DNA of 45,600 nucleotides from Bacteroidales bacterium (GCA_004555245.1 SFIS01000010.1:1-45600); one strand, 5' to 3'; numbered from the stretch's first letter, positions 34,394 through 43,158 are shown. Numbers and translations: made by a program. Notes: generated by a model not told the origin, from the letters alone.

Positions 34394-35659
34394 ATGGAGC
34401 AACTCCCGACACAATTCGTAGAATACACCTCCGCCCTCATGGGCGACGAGAAATGGAAACGCTATGTCGCCTCTTTTGAAGAAGAGACACCGACGAGTGT
34501 CCGTCTGAATCCCTTCAAGCCGTGCGGATATGAAGCAAGTAGGCTTTTTGATTGTGACGTTGAAGATATACCATGGTGTATGGGCGGATATTGGCTGGGG
34601 AGACGCCCTTCGTTTACAGACGATCCGCTGTTCCATGCCGGCTGCTATTATGTGCAGGAAGCTGGCTCAATGTTTCTTGCAGAAGTGATGCGGCAGTATG
34701 TCGGCAAACCAGTGCTGATGCTCGACCTATGTGCCGCTCCCGGTGGAAAGTCAACACTTGCTCGTGGAGTTTTGCCTGAGGGTTCGTTGCTTCTCACCAA
34801 CGAGCCGGATCGCCGGAGGGCAAACATCCTAACGGAGAACATCCAGAAGCAAGGACATCCGGACGTCATCGTCACGCAGAATCTGCATCACCACTATTCG
34901 CGTGAGGCGTTGAACTTTGATGTCATCTTGACCGATGTGCCATGTTCTGGAGAAGGACTGTTCCGTAGAAACCGGTCCGCCATAGGCGAATGGAACATTG
35001 CCAATGTCCATCGTTGTGCATCATTGCAAAGGGAGATAGTGACGGAGATATGGAAGCGGCTGAAGCCCGGCGGACTTCTTATCTACAGCACCTGTACCTT
35101 TAACACACAAGAGAATGAGGAGAACGTGCGTTATGTGCGTGACGAACTTGGCGCGGAGTTGCTGCCTGTTGCCGTGTCGCCCGGGTGGAATATCACGGGG
35201 TCGTTGCTTGCAGGCTTTGACGAACCTGTCTATCGTTTCATTCCAGGCATCTCAAAAAGCGAAGGACTCTTCATGTGCGTCTTGCGGAAGAACGGAAACG
35301 AATGCTCTGAAAACAGGCAGTTGCCGTCAGCAATTAAAGGTGCCATATTGAAGAAGACACGTCTCAATGTCATTTACGACGGCATCCCGAGAGATGTGCA
35401 GAAAGGACGTGACAACATTCCGTCGCATTGCGAGGCGTTGAGCATAAGCCGCGACGCGACACGTTTCCCGACAGTAGAACTGCTGAGGGAAGAGGCTTTG
35501 AGCTACCTTCATCGTGAGGCTGTCACTCTCCCGCAAGCTACACCGCGCGGATATGTCGTCGTTTGTTACGACCATCACCCTCTCGGCTTCATGAAAAATA
35601 TAGGAACGAGGGCAAACAACCTTTATCCTAAAGAATGGGCGATACACAAGTCCAAGTAG
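34394..35659 (+). CDS. RNA (cytosine-5) methyltransferase, RsmF/NSUN-like
   Basis: 421-aa m5C RNA methyltransferase. The SAM-binding motif is DLCAAPGGKS at 111-120. The DVPCSGEGLFR motif (Cys near 184) and STCTFNTQENEENV (catalytic-type cysteine near 233) identify the RsmB/RsmF-NSUN family. Residues 270-421 resemble the C-terminal PUA-like part of RsmF (YebU), which modifies 16S C1407. The start at 34394 is chosen over 34346, since the latter lies in the uxaC terminator. Which rRNA position it modifies is not certain. Confidence 0.9.
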   Translation: MEQLPTQFVEYTSALMGDEKWKRYVASFEEETPTSVRLNPFKPCGYEASRLFDCDVEDIPWCMGGYWLGRRPSFTDDPLFHAGCYYVQEAGSMFLAEVMRQYVGKPVLMLDLCAAPGGKSTLARGVLPEGSLLLTNEPDRRRANILTENIQKQGHPDVIVTQNLHHHYSREALNFDVILTDVPCSGEGLFRRNRSAIGEWNIANVHRCASLQREIVTEIWKRLKPGGLLIYSTCTFNTQENEENVRYVRDELGAELLPVAVSPGWNITGSLLAGFDEPVYRFIPGISKSEGLFMCVLRKNGNECSENRQLPSAIKGAILKKTRLNVIYDGIPRDVQKGRDNIPSHCEALSISRDATRFPTVELLREEALSYLHREAVTLPQATPRGYVVVCYDHHPLGFMKNIGTRANNLYPKEWAIHKSK

Positions 35660-35681
35660 GAATGCAAAGTACATGACAGAA

Positions 35682-35747
35682 AAAAGAATCACGGTTTCTA
35701 TTCTGTATCGGACAATTTGTCTGACAGATAGAAACCGTGATTCTTTT
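35682..35747. terminator. Bidirectional terminator between convergent genes
   Basis: A perfect 20-bp inverted repeat (35682-35701 with 35728-35747) flanked by A- and T-runs. It serves both the plus-strand methyltransferase and the minus-strand WecA-like gene. Confidence 0.93.
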
Positions 35748-35762
35748 ACTTTGAAACTAAAA

Positions 35763-36917
35763 TCAGAACACCTTCTTCCAGTTTCTTCCCCCCGTCTCTT
35801 TCTCTTTTTTCTGTATGAAATAGTTTATGATGATGTGCATCACGACATACATGAGTACGTTGATAAGAATGATGAGTGTCTGGCTGATGTATGATGCAAC
35901 AATATAGTTGATGACGATGAACAGGACAGAGAGCAGGAGTAGTGATATCATTGTCTGTCTGCCGTTCATTCCTGTACGCATCAACTTGTGATGGATATGG
36001 TTCTTGTCGGGGAGGAACGGGTTGCGGTTGTCTCTCACTCTGCTCATGAAGACTCTGACTACATCAAACATCGGGATGATGAGAGTGCTGAGCATTATGA
36101 TGCCGAGGTTGTGGAGATATGGGTTCCATATCGGGTTTGCCTGCCAGAAATGCAGGAAGATATAGCTGAGAGTGTATCCAAGAGTGAGAGAACCGGTATC
36201 TCCCATGAAAATCTTATGTCTCTTTCCGAAGACGTTGAAGCAGAAGAACACAGTCACCACCCCGAGGAAAGCTATAGCGAGCATGGCCCAGAGAATGTCG
36301 CCGGACATGAGACAGAGAATGATGGCGACGATGAGTGAAATGGATGAAAGTCCTGATGCCAGTCCGTCGATGCCGTCAATAAGGTTGATGGCGTTTGTGA
36401 CGTAAACGACAAAGAATACTGTAAGCGGCATACCAACCCAGAACGGAATCTTGTCTATGAGGAAGATATGCTCGAGAGAAGCAATCCATAATCCACTGAT
36501 GCAGAGCAGGACAGCGGAAATTATCTGGACAATGAATTTGATTTTGTAGCCCACGCCGCGGACATCATCAAGGATGCCCATAGAATAGAGAAGCACAGCG
36601 CCGGCTATATAAGCCACAAAATGCTGCGGACTGCCAGAGTCATAAAGAGTATCAAGGTTATATCCCAGTCGCGAGAGTAGGACAGCGACAGTGCAAAGAG
36701 AGATGAAAACAGCGGGGATGAAAGACACACCGCCAAGACGTGGAATCGGTATGCTGTGAATCTTGCGGCCGTTCGGCTGGTCGTAGAGATGCATCTTCTT
36801 CGCAATGTCAACGATTCTCGATATAGAGAACACTCCGATGGCGGCTGACAAAAGAAATGTGCCTAACAGGCTAAGGACTGATATTGTTAAGGACATTATT
36901 TTTATGTTTGTTACCAA
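35763..36917 (-). CDS. WecA/MraY-family undecaprenyl-phosphate sugar-1-phosphate transferase
   Basis: 384-aa polytopic enzyme with about 11 membrane helices. It loads a HexNAc-1-phosphate onto undecaprenyl phosphate, starting O-antigen or other glycan synthesis. Seen motifs are PRLGGVSF near the N-terminus, GILDDVRG (Asp pair), NAINLIDGIDGLA, FMGDTGSLTLG and the HIHH motif (NHIHHKLM) of the WecA group, which separates it from MraY. The start could also be Met8 (36896). It precedes no other glycan gene directly. Confidence 0.92.
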   Translation of the reverse strand: MVTNIKIMSLTISVLSLLGTFLLSAAIGVFSISRIVDIAKKMHLYDQPNGRKIHSIPIPRLGGVSFIPAVFISLCTVAVLLSRLGYNLDTLYDSGSPQHFVAYIAGAVLLYSMGILDDVRGVGYKIKFIVQIISAVLLCISGLWIASLEHIFLIDKIPFWVGMPLTVFFVVYVTNAINLIDGIDGLASGLSSISLIVAIILCLMSGDILWAMLAIAFLGVVTVFFCFNVFGKRHKIFMGDTGSLTLGYTLSYIFLHFWQANPIWNPYLHNLGIIMLSTLIIPMFDVVRVFMSRVRDNRNPFLPDKNHIHHKLMRTGMNGRQTMISLLLLSVLFIVINYIVASYISQTLIILINVLMYVVMHIIINYFIQKKEKETGGRNWKKVF

Positions 36918-37236
36918 TCTTGTTTTTTTTGTGTAAAGGAAGAACTGCCGGGTATGTGACAGTCTCCTTGTATGTAGGCAGACAATACAAAAGGAAGTAA
37001 ATTGTTCTGTTTATTGCATAACGCAACTATTAATAAATTATTATGTTTTATGTGTTTTTTTTGTAAAATTTCTCTGTAGAAAGAAGCGACATCTCGTATG
37101 TTACAATGCCTCTTGTGACAATAACTATTATGAATTGTAGTTTTTTCCGCTCAATCGTTTTTCGGTCTTTCCGTCTTCTACATTTATTTGTAATTTTGTT
37201 AATTAAACATAATTGGCGGTGATAGATGTTGAGATA
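36918..37236. other. AT-rich spacer
   Basis: No gene, repeat or RNA is recognised. It contains the likely upstream region of the minus-strand WecA-like gene and leads into the SRP RNA promoter. Confidence 0.5.
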
Positions 37237-37269
37237 TTTGTGTAGTTTGGAGAAAAATGAGTAATTTTG
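37237..37269 (+). promoter_or_regulatory. Promoter of SRP RNA and tRNA-Thr
   Basis: TTTG at 37237-37240, a 21-nt spacer, then TAATTTTG at 37262-37269 followed by CA. It matches the Bacteroidetes consensus fully and implies a start near 37275. Confidence 0.8.
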
Positions 37270-37305
37270 CACTGCTTTTGTGAAAGCGAGGTCGTGACAT
37301 AAGCG

Positions 37306-37412
37306 ACAATACGGGTGAGTCTTATACGACCAGCTCCCTCGGAACTCCCCCAGGACAGGAATGTAGCAAGGGTACTTGGTTGTAGCGGTGCGATGTAAGT
37401 AGCTCGCCCACC
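37306..37412 (+). ncRNA. ffs: Small bacterial signal recognition particle RNA (4.5S)
   Basis: The core domain IV is clear: CCCCCAGGACAGGAATGTAG followed by CAAGGGTA, the Ffh-binding loop with the GGAA-type tetraloop region. The ends pair as GGGTGAG (about 37312) with CTCGCCC (about 37402). The exact 5' end is uncertain, since the promoter places transcription start about 30 nt earlier. The transcript runs straight into tRNA-Thr, so both are probably cut from one precursor. Its protein partner, the receptor FtsY, is encoded at 27.5 kb. Confidence 0.88.
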
Positions 37413-37413
37413 T

Positions 37414-37487
37414 GCCTCTTTAGCTCAGTTGGCCAGAGCACGTGATTTGTAATCTCGGGGTCGTTGGTTCGAATCCGACAAGAGGCT
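37414..37487 (+). tRNA. tRNA-Thr (anticodon TGT)
   Basis: A 74-nt cloverleaf. The acceptor GCCTCTT pairs with AAGAGGC, the D-stem is GCTC/GAGC, the anticodon loop is TTTGTAA (TGT), and the T-arm is GTTGG-TTCGAAT-CCGAC. CCA is not encoded. The anticodon stem CGTGA/TCTCG has one T-T mismatch at the 29:41 pair (37443 and 37455). It lies one or two bases after the SRP RNA. Confidence 0.93.
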
Positions 37488-37501
37488 CGAAGATTGAAAA
37501 T

Positions 37502-37536
37502 AAGGAATCATCTCGTTGAGGTGGTTCCTTTTTTTT
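37502..37536 (+). terminator. Terminator of the SRP RNA-tRNA unit
   Basis: A 13-bp stem with two G-T pairs (37502-37514 with 37518-37530), a GTT loop and a run of eight T. Confidence 0.92.
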
Positions 37537-37579
37537 ACTAATCTGCCCTTGGGGCGGAGGCTTTTTAATTTCTATTAGT

Positions 37580-38125
37580 ATGACGCTTTCAAAATATGAA
37601 CAGACAATAGCCTACAGCCGCATCTACGGTCTATATGTGGCCTTATGCTGGCTGACGGGTTTCTATTTTTTTGTCCTCCGTCTCACGTTAGACAGTGTGG
37701 TTTGTTTTGCTTGTATCCTTCTCACCCCCGTTTTGTTGTACGGTTTCGCCAAGCGTTTCCGCGAGACGCGATCCGGTGGAGTGCTTACATTCGGACAGGC
37801 GCTCCTCTTGATATTCATGACTTGCGCCCATGCATCCTTGCTCACAGCGGTGGGGGTGTGGGTGTATTTCAGCTTCCTTGATGCGGGTTCTTTCGTCTCG
37901 CTGATGGAGACGTCGTTGAATGCCTTGGACACGGAGATTTTTGAGAAGGCTTACGGAATGCCGAAGACAGAGGCGATGCAGATGGTGTCCGCTTTTTCAG
38001 AGTTGCGTCCCATAGACATCACGTTCGGCTATCTTCTCGACAGTCTGTTCGCTTCGGTATTTGTCAGCGTTGTCGTCGCCCTGTTCGTCAAGAAGACGGG
38101 AGTCCCTGACGGATATGCCGTATAG
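37580..38125 (+). CDS. DUF4199 membrane protein
   Basis: 181-aa protein with four predicted membrane helices at about residues 14-34, 40-56, 75-98 and 150-170. The pattern (RIYGLYVALCWLTGFYFFVL; GGVLTFGQALLLIFMTC; a Glu-rich middle loop; a last helix) fits DUF4199 of Bacteroidetes. It is encoded just before a GT2 gene, a neighbourhood often seen for this family. Function is unknown; a helper role for the glycosyltransferase is only a contextual guess. Confidence 0.82.
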   Translation: MTLSKYEQTIAYSRIYGLYVALCWLTGFYFFVLRLTLDSVVCFACILLTPVLLYGFAKRFRETRSGGVLTFGQALLLIFMTCAHASLLTAVGVWVYFSFLDAGSFVSLMETSLNALDTEIFEKAYGMPKTEAMQMVSAFSELRPIDITFGYLLDSLFASVFVSVVVALFVKKTGVPDGYAV

Positions 38126-38222
38126 CAGAATCATTCGTTCGCCTGTTGGTAACTTCCGAATGCTAAATGAGTTGACAAGATATTCTTAATCTCTACAGAA
38201 AAACAAAAAACATCCAAACGAT

Positions 38223-39182
38223 ATGAACATTACAGTTGTTGTTCCCCTATACAACGAAGCGGAATCTCTGCCCGAGCTTTACGGCTGGATAGACAGGGTT
38301 TGCCGCAATCACAATCTCACATACGAAGTGATTTTCGTCAACGACGGCTCTACCGATGCTTCCTGGAATATCATCGAGCGTCTGGCTTCAGAGCATGATG
38401 AAGTGCATGGCATAAAGTTCAGGCGCAACTACGGCAAGTCGCCCGCCCTCTTCTGTGGTTTTGAGCAGGCTCAGGGAGATGTTGTGATTACCATGGATGC
38501 CGACCTTCAGGATTCTCCCGACGAGATTCCCGAGCTTTACAACATGATAGTGAATGACGGTTATGACCTTGTCAGCGGCTACAAGATGAACCGCAGCAAG
38601 GGCGATCCTCTGTCCAAGACCATACCCACGAAGCTCTTCAATGCCACGGCCCGCAAGGTGTCGGGCATACATAACCTTCATGATTTCAACTGCGGATTGA
38701 AGGCTTACCGGAAAGAGGTTGTGAAGAATATCGAGGTGTATGGAGAGATGCACCGCTACATCCCGTATCTCGCAAAGAATGCTGGGTTCGACAAGATAGG
38801 CGAGAAGCGTGTCCACCATCAGGCGCGCAAATACGGAGAATCGAAGTTCATGGGTTGGAACAGGTTTGTCAACGGTTATCTCGACCTGATGACACTCTGG
38901 TTTCTCTCCACCTTCGGTCGCAAGCCGATGCACGTCTTCGGCTTTCTCGGTTCGCTCGTCTTCTTCCTCGGTCTGATAGCCGTAATAGCCATTGGTGCCG
39001 ACAAGCTGTGGGCATTGTACAACGGCATACCGCAGCGTCTGATAACGGATACGCCGTATTTCTATATCTCTCTGACGATGATGGTTATAGGAACACAGCT
39101 TTTCATCGCCGGGTTCCTCGGCGACCTCATCTCACGTTCGTCGCAAGGCCGTAACGAATATCAGATAGAGAAGACCGTATAG
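38223..39182 (+). CDS. GT2 glycosyltransferase, DPM1/GtrB-like
   Basis: 319-aa membrane glycosyltransferase of the polyprenol-phosphate sugar synthase type. The GT-A domain begins VVPLYNEAESLPELY. The DXD motif is DADLQD near residue 93, and the family also shows NDGSTDAS and KFRRNYGKSPAL. Two membrane helices follow near residues 240-262 and 278-302 (the form seen in GtrB/ArnC-like proteins), with a short cytoplasmic tail. It probably makes a polyprenyl-phosphate sugar donor for envelope glycosylation. Confidence 0.92.
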   Translation: MNITVVVPLYNEAESLPELYGWIDRVCRNHNLTYEVIFVNDGSTDASWNIIERLASEHDEVHGIKFRRNYGKSPALFCGFEQAQGDVVITMDADLQDSPDEIPELYNMIVNDGYDLVSGYKMNRSKGDPLSKTIPTKLFNATARKVSGIHNLHDFNCGLKAYRKEVVKNIEVYGEMHRYIPYLAKNAGFDKIGEKRVHHQARKYGESKFMGWNRFVNGYLDLMTLWFLSTFGRKPMHVFGFLGSLVFFLGLIAVIAIGADKLWALYNGIPQRLITDTPYFYISLTMMVIGTQLFIAGFLGDLISRSSQGRNEYQIEKTV

Positions 39183-39210
39183 CAGTGTAAACTTCTGCCA
39201 CCCGCCCACC

Positions 39211-39258
39211 CGTTAACTCGTCCACTCGTCCACTTGTCCACCCGTCCACACGTCAACT
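39211..39258. repeat. 8-bp-period CGTCCACT repeat
   Basis: Five imperfect units of (C/T)GTCCAC(N) lie in the spacer before the DUF6048-like gene. They resemble the GTCAAC words elsewhere in the window. Confidence 0.7.
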
Positions 39259-39266
39259 ATAAATAC

Positions 39267-40058
39267 ATGAGACATATACTTATATTCATCATGCTCGTCG
39301 CATCCGTGTCAGCTCATGCCCAGGCAGTCACAGCCCCGCAGTCGCCCCAAGACGGCGGCAGCACCGTCCAGCCTGCACCAAAAGAGCCTGCCGGCAAGTC
39401 TGCGCCGCTGTTCCGCAGCCTGTCTGTGAACATCGACCTCGTAGGCCCCCTTATGTTGCGTCTCAGCGACCATGGCGAGTATCAAGGCACGTTGCAGGCT
39501 TCAATCCGCGGGAAATACCTTCCCGTCATAGAGTTCGGCTACGGAAAGGCTGACAAATACGATGATGACACACGTGTGAGCTACACCGCAAAAGCTCCTT
39601 TCGGTCGTATAGGCTGTGACTACAACATCCTGAAGAACAAACTCGACAACTACCGCCTCGTTCTCGGCATGAGATACGGCTACACATCCTTCTCCTACGA
39701 CATGACAGAACCGCTGCCGGAGAATCCCTCTGTTGATGACCCTGAAGACGGAGCGGAGACAGAAAGCCCGTCAGCCACTGCATATAGCATTGCGGCAGGA
39801 ACAACGCGAAGCCAGATTCCGGACGGCGGTGTCCCCTATGTGACAACGCACGAGAAGCTCAATCTGCATTGGCTTGAACTCGTCTTCGGAGTTGATGCCA
39901 AGATATACGGACCGCTACACATGGGATGGAGCCTCCGTTACAGAAAGAAGATCAGCTGTTCAGATTACACCAAAGCACCGCTTTATGCGCCCGGGTACGG
40001 AGATGCCAGCAACAGTTCGCGCTTCATGGCATTATATACGGTCGGCTTGCAGTTCTGA
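39267..40058 (+). CDS. DUF6048-like outer-membrane beta-barrel protein
   Basis: 263-aa secreted protein with a signal peptide (MRHILIFIMLVASVSAHAQA). A Pro-rich linker follows to residue 50, then alternating beta strands (SLSVNIDLVGPLMLRL, YLPVIEFGYGKADK, RLVLGMRYGYTSFSY, LHWLELVFGVDAKIYG, RYRKKISC) that end in an aromatic residue (LQF), as barrels do. It matches my memory of DUF6048. The start at 39267 gives a clean signal peptide. An internal loop with Asp/Glu/Ser (about residues 150-190) is probably extracellular. Confidence 0.75.
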   Translation: MRHILIFIMLVASVSAHAQAVTAPQSPQDGGSTVQPAPKEPAGKSAPLFRSLSVNIDLVGPLMLRLSDHGEYQGTLQASIRGKYLPVIEFGYGKADKYDDDTRVSYTAKAPFGRIGCDYNILKNKLDNYRLVLGMRYGYTSFSYDMTEPLPENPSVDDPEDGAETESPSATAYSIAAGTTRSQIPDGGVPYVTTHEKLNLHWLELVFGVDAKIYGPLHMGWSLRYRKKISCSDYTKAPLYAPGYGDASNSSRFMALYTVGLQF

Positions 40059-40144
40059 TTCCAGACTAATTACAAAACTATCAGCTTGCAAACAGCAACA
40101 AGTCACTCCCGTCACCCTGTCAATTATAAAGACTATATAAACCA

Positions 40145-41143
40145 ATGAAACTCCTATCCAAGAACACCTACCGCCTCACTGCACTCCTCGTGTTGCTCGT
40201 CGCTTCTGTTCTCATCATACGCCAGCAGCGCAACACGCCCTACCAGCATGACACAGGCATCATCTTCGGCACCATATACAACATAACATACCAAAGCGAC
40301 CGTAACCTGAAGACAGAGATAGAACAAGAGCTGCATAAAGTCGATAACTCACTCTCGACATTCAACAAAAACTCAGTCATCTCTGCTGTCAACCAGAACC
40401 GTGAGACCTCCCTCGACGAGATGTTCGTCCAGGTCTTCAATATGGCGCAACAGGTCTCCGCCGACACGGATGGCGATTTCGACATCACCGTCGCCCCATT
40501 GGTCAACGCCTGGGGCTTCGGATTCAAGAACAATGTCATGCCCTCCCCGCACGCCATCGATTCCATCATGCAAATTGTAGGATACAAGAAAGTCAGTCTG
40601 CAAGACGGTGCCGTTGTCAAGTCAGACCCCCGCATCATGCTCGACTGCTCAGCCATCGCCAAAGGTTACGGGGCTGACGTCGTAGCGAGATGTCTCCGTG
40701 ACAGAGGCATAAAGAATTTCATGGTAGAGATAGGAGGCGAGATAGTTGTCAGCGGCGTGAGCGAGAAACGAATCCCTTGGGCTATCGGCGTACAGAAACC
40801 CGTAGAAGACAGTCTGGCGCAGAACACCGAGCTGCAGACCGTCATCAACATCACCGATGCCGCAATGGCGACAAGCGGCAACTACCGCAACTTCTACTAT
40901 CGCAACGGTCGCCGCTATGCCCATACCATCAACCCCCACACCGGCCGCCCTGTCCAGCACAGCATCCTCTCGGCTACAGTAGTCTGCAAAGACTGTGCGC
41001 GGGCCGATGCCTACGCCACTGCATTCATGGTCATGGGATTGGAGAAGGCGAAGAAGATTCTCGCGAAGAACAAAGACCTCAAGGCATACATCATATACGA
41101 CGACAATGGCAAATACGCCGTGTGGCAGTCGGACAACCTCTGA
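40145..41143 (+). CDS. apbE: FAD:protein FMN transferase (ApbE)
   Basis: 332-aa ApbE-type flavin transferase that attaches FMN to Thr residues of NqrB/RnfG-type proteins. One N-terminal helix (residues 12-25) probably anchors it to the inner membrane, facing the periplasm. Signature segments are STFNKNSVISAVNQN, VAPLVNAWGFG, MLDCSAIAKGYGADVVA (catalytic/FAD site), MVEIGGEIVVSG, and HTINPHTGRPV. No flavoprotein target is encoded in this window. A crp-like gene follows 73 nt later. Confidence 0.93.
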   Translation: MKLLSKNTYRLTALLVLLVASVLIIRQQRNTPYQHDTGIIFGTIYNITYQSDRNLKTEIEQELHKVDNSLSTFNKNSVISAVNQNRETSLDEMFVQVFNMAQQVSADTDGDFDITVAPLVNAWGFGFKNNVMPSPHAIDSIMQIVGYKKVSLQDGAVVKSDPRIMLDCSAIAKGYGADVVARCLRDRGIKNFMVEIGGEIVVSGVSEKRIPWAIGVQKPVEDSLAQNTELQTVINITDAAMATSGNYRNFYYRNGRRYAHTINPHTGRPVQHSILSATVVCKDCARADAYATAFMVMGLEKAKKILAKNKDLKAYIIYDDNGKYAVWQSDNL

Positions 41144-41216
41144 CCGCAAGCCTCACCCCAACTCTCCGGTAGAAGGGCATACTTAGCAGTCCCCGTCCGT
41201 AAACGATAAAGCGAAG

Positions 41217-41870
41217 ATGCACATATACGATATCCTGTCGAAACTCCCCCTCTTCCAGGGCATGTCGTCCGAAGAGCTGCATGAGGTTGTCACAAAGCTG
41301 AAGTTCAGCTTCCTGACGCTCCGCAACAGGCAATGCCTTGTCGATAAAGGCCACAACAGCCGCGGTCTCCTCTTCCTCATCGACGGCGAACTGGAGAAAC
41401 TCTCCGTATCGTCAGACGGCACATACACCGTCACCGAACATGTCACAGCCCCATATCTCATAGAGCCAGACAAACTCTTCGGCTTCAGACAGAGATACAG
41501 CCACCGATACACCGCCGTGAAGCGCAGCCATGCCATCTTCGTGAAGAAAGACGATGTTCATTTCCTTGTCAACCAGTACGTCGTCTTCCGTCTCAACATC
41601 TTTAATATGCTCTCCACCCGAGTGCAACGTTATGTTGATGACACATGGGAGGCTGCGCCCGCAGACATAGACAGCCGCGTGCTGCTTTTTCTGTCGCGCC
41701 ATACATCAGAAGACAATCCGGAGACCGTATTCCGCATCACTATGTGCCAGCTTGCACAAGAGATTGGCAGCTCGCGCCTCGAAGTCTCCCGCGCCCTCAG
41801 CCGCCTTCAGGAGCAGGGCAGGGTAAGGCTACAACGTGGGATAATAAGATACATGAAAGGTGTTCAATGA
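41217..41870 (+). CDS. Crp/Fnr-family transcriptional regulator
   Basis: 217-aa regulator. The N-terminal cyclic-nucleotide-binding-like beta barrel is residues 1-125 (LSKLPLFQGMSSEELHEVV). A dimer helix lies at about 125-150, and the C-terminal winged helix at about 165-217 (MCQLAQEIGSSRLEVSRALSRLQEQGRVRLQRGIIRY) has the recognition helix SSRLEVSRALSRL. There are no FNR-type Cys clusters, so it does not look like an iron-sulfur sensor. The gene's stop codon lies inside the terminator stem. Confidence 0.9.
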   Translation: MHIYDILSKLPLFQGMSSEELHEVVTKLKFSFLTLRNRQCLVDKGHNSRGLLFLIDGELEKLSVSSDGTYTVTEHVTAPYLIEPDKLFGFRQRYSHRYTAVKRSHAIFVKKDDVHFLVNQYVVFRLNIFNMLSTRVQRYVDDTWEAAPADIDSRVLLFLSRHTSEDNPETVFRITMCQLAQEIGSSRLEVSRALSRLQEQGRVRLQRGIIRYMKGVQ

Positions 41871-41919
41871 GCCGTGAGCATATAACATAACGGTTCGTTG
41901 GACACCTTTCGTTTTTTTT
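41855..41919 (+). terminator. Terminator overlapping the end of the Crp gene
   Basis: A long stem with one G-T pair in its outer part (GAAAGGTGT... at 41855 pairs with ...ACACCTTTC ending 41910), then a run of eight T. The stem includes the stop codon of the regulator gene. Confidence 0.88.
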
Positions 41920-42023
41920 CTCCTACCGGCTGTCAGCACGTGCTGGCAGAGCGCAACCGACGGTTAAGGTTTCTGTATATACTTATGCACCCCCGATCAT
42001 TGATAAACAATGTGAATAATGAT

Positions 42024-42533
42024 ATGGACAAACTGACCAAAGAACAGCGTCACCGCTGTATGTCTGCGATAAAGAACAAGAGCACTAAGCCGGAACTGCT
42101 GGTGAGAAAATTCTTGTTCAGCCGTGGATTCCGGTATAGGCTGAATCATCCACGGCTTCCTGGACATCCCGATTTGGTCTTGCGCAAATATCGGACTGTC
42201 ATTTTCGTAAACGGATGTTTCTGGCATGGTCACGAAGGGTGTAAGAGTTATAAGCTTCCAAAGACAAATGTTGTTTTTTGGAAAAATAAGATTATGCGTA
42301 ATCAGAGCAGAGATATAGAGGAAATGCGCCAACTCGCTGCTATGGGCTGGCATTGTATTACGGTGTGGGAATGCCAGCTGAAACCGAAAGTACGCCAACA
42401 GACCTTAGATGCTTTGGAATACACACTTTACCATCTCTACCTTGAAGACAGAAGGGTAAAATCCTATAAGATGCCTGAAGAAGAATATGATATGGTGGCA
42501 GAACCTATAGAAAGTTACGGCAAGTCAGAATAA
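42024..42533 (+). CDS. vsr: Very short patch repair endonuclease Vsr
   Basis: 169-aa Vsr-like endonuclease that nicks T:G mismatches from deaminated 5-methylcytosine. Family markers are KEQRHRCMSAIKNKSTKPELLVRKFLF, RLPGHPDLVLRKYRTVIFVNGCFWHGH (Asp50 as catalytic residue, Cys65/His70 in the zinc cluster), NKIMRNQSRD and VWECQL (Cys117). The start at 42024 matches the family; the frame extends upstream by 42 unrelated residues. No cytosine methyltransferase or restriction gene is nearby. It is bounded by a terminator and by a repeat-rich strip, suggesting an acquired or orphaned gene. Confidence 0.92.
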   Translation: MDKLTKEQRHRCMSAIKNKSTKPELLVRKFLFSRGFRYRLNHPRLPGHPDLVLRKYRTVIFVNGCFWHGHEGCKSYKLPKTNVVFWKNKIMRNQSRDIEEMRQLAAMGWHCITVWECQLKPKVRQQTLDALEYTLYHLYLEDRRVKSYKMPEEEYDMVAEPIESYGKSE

Positions 42534-42726
42534 TCCAAATGCCGGTATGTTTTTGTTATTGGAAACACATGGATATTTGCGAAGTCTTGAGAGGCAAAGA
42601 CAAAGCTTCGGTAAAAGCCTTTCTCATATAATTCAAGTTGATCGCTTGCGAATAGTTGACGAGTTGAGAAGTTGCTTCTTGTTCAGTTGACAAGTTGACG
42701 AGATGGTTCCTTGAGCTTGCGAAAAA

Positions 42727-42837
42727 ACAAGTTGACAACAGTAATCTTGTTGTCCCTGTTGTATGTCACTTCGTGACATCTTCCGTTGCGCCCGTTCTTC
42801 CCGTTGTCATTGTTGTCTCTGTTGTCGTAAAAAGGAT
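42727..42837 (-). repeat. Two-hairpin repeat, inverted copy D
   Basis: Read on the minus strand it shows the same order as copies A-C: GACAACAGAGACAACA, then the GACAACGGGAAGAACGGGCG core, then TGTCAC-GAA-GTGACA, then GACAACA-AGATTAC-TGTTGTC. The first hairpin loop differs (GAA instead of GAG) while the stem is kept. It lies about 23 kb from the main array. Confidence 0.88.
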
Positions 42838-43158
42838 TTTGAAAATACCTCTTTATGGATAAAGTTTTGCATTTCCGTGATATGCCTAAATCCTTTCCTC
42901 TGTCTTTTTCTGATTCTCTTACGAAAGGGTGGGGGAAGTATCTGGGTAAACATAAATTAAGAAAACTATACTGTCGTTAACTGAAATCTACGCGATATTT
43001 GCGGACGCAATGTGTCTTGATGGATTCTATGCGAGTATTTGCCGTGTTTTCCTAACGTCTTGATTTGTAGGTTGTTGTAAAGTTGAGGCTGGTTGCGTGT
43101 TTTTCGTGTGGTGCAAGATAGTCTATCTATGAGCCCAAGATAGTCAATCTTGGAAGGT

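Noticed and set aside
18864..42533. Res remnant and Vsr as one active defence system
   Set aside because: They are 23 kb apart, the Res piece is broken, and no methyltransferase is present.
42763..42960. 65-aa plus-strand ORF with a hydrophobic end
   Set aside because: It begins inside the inverted repeat copy D, so its first half is repeat sequence. No sign of a real gene.
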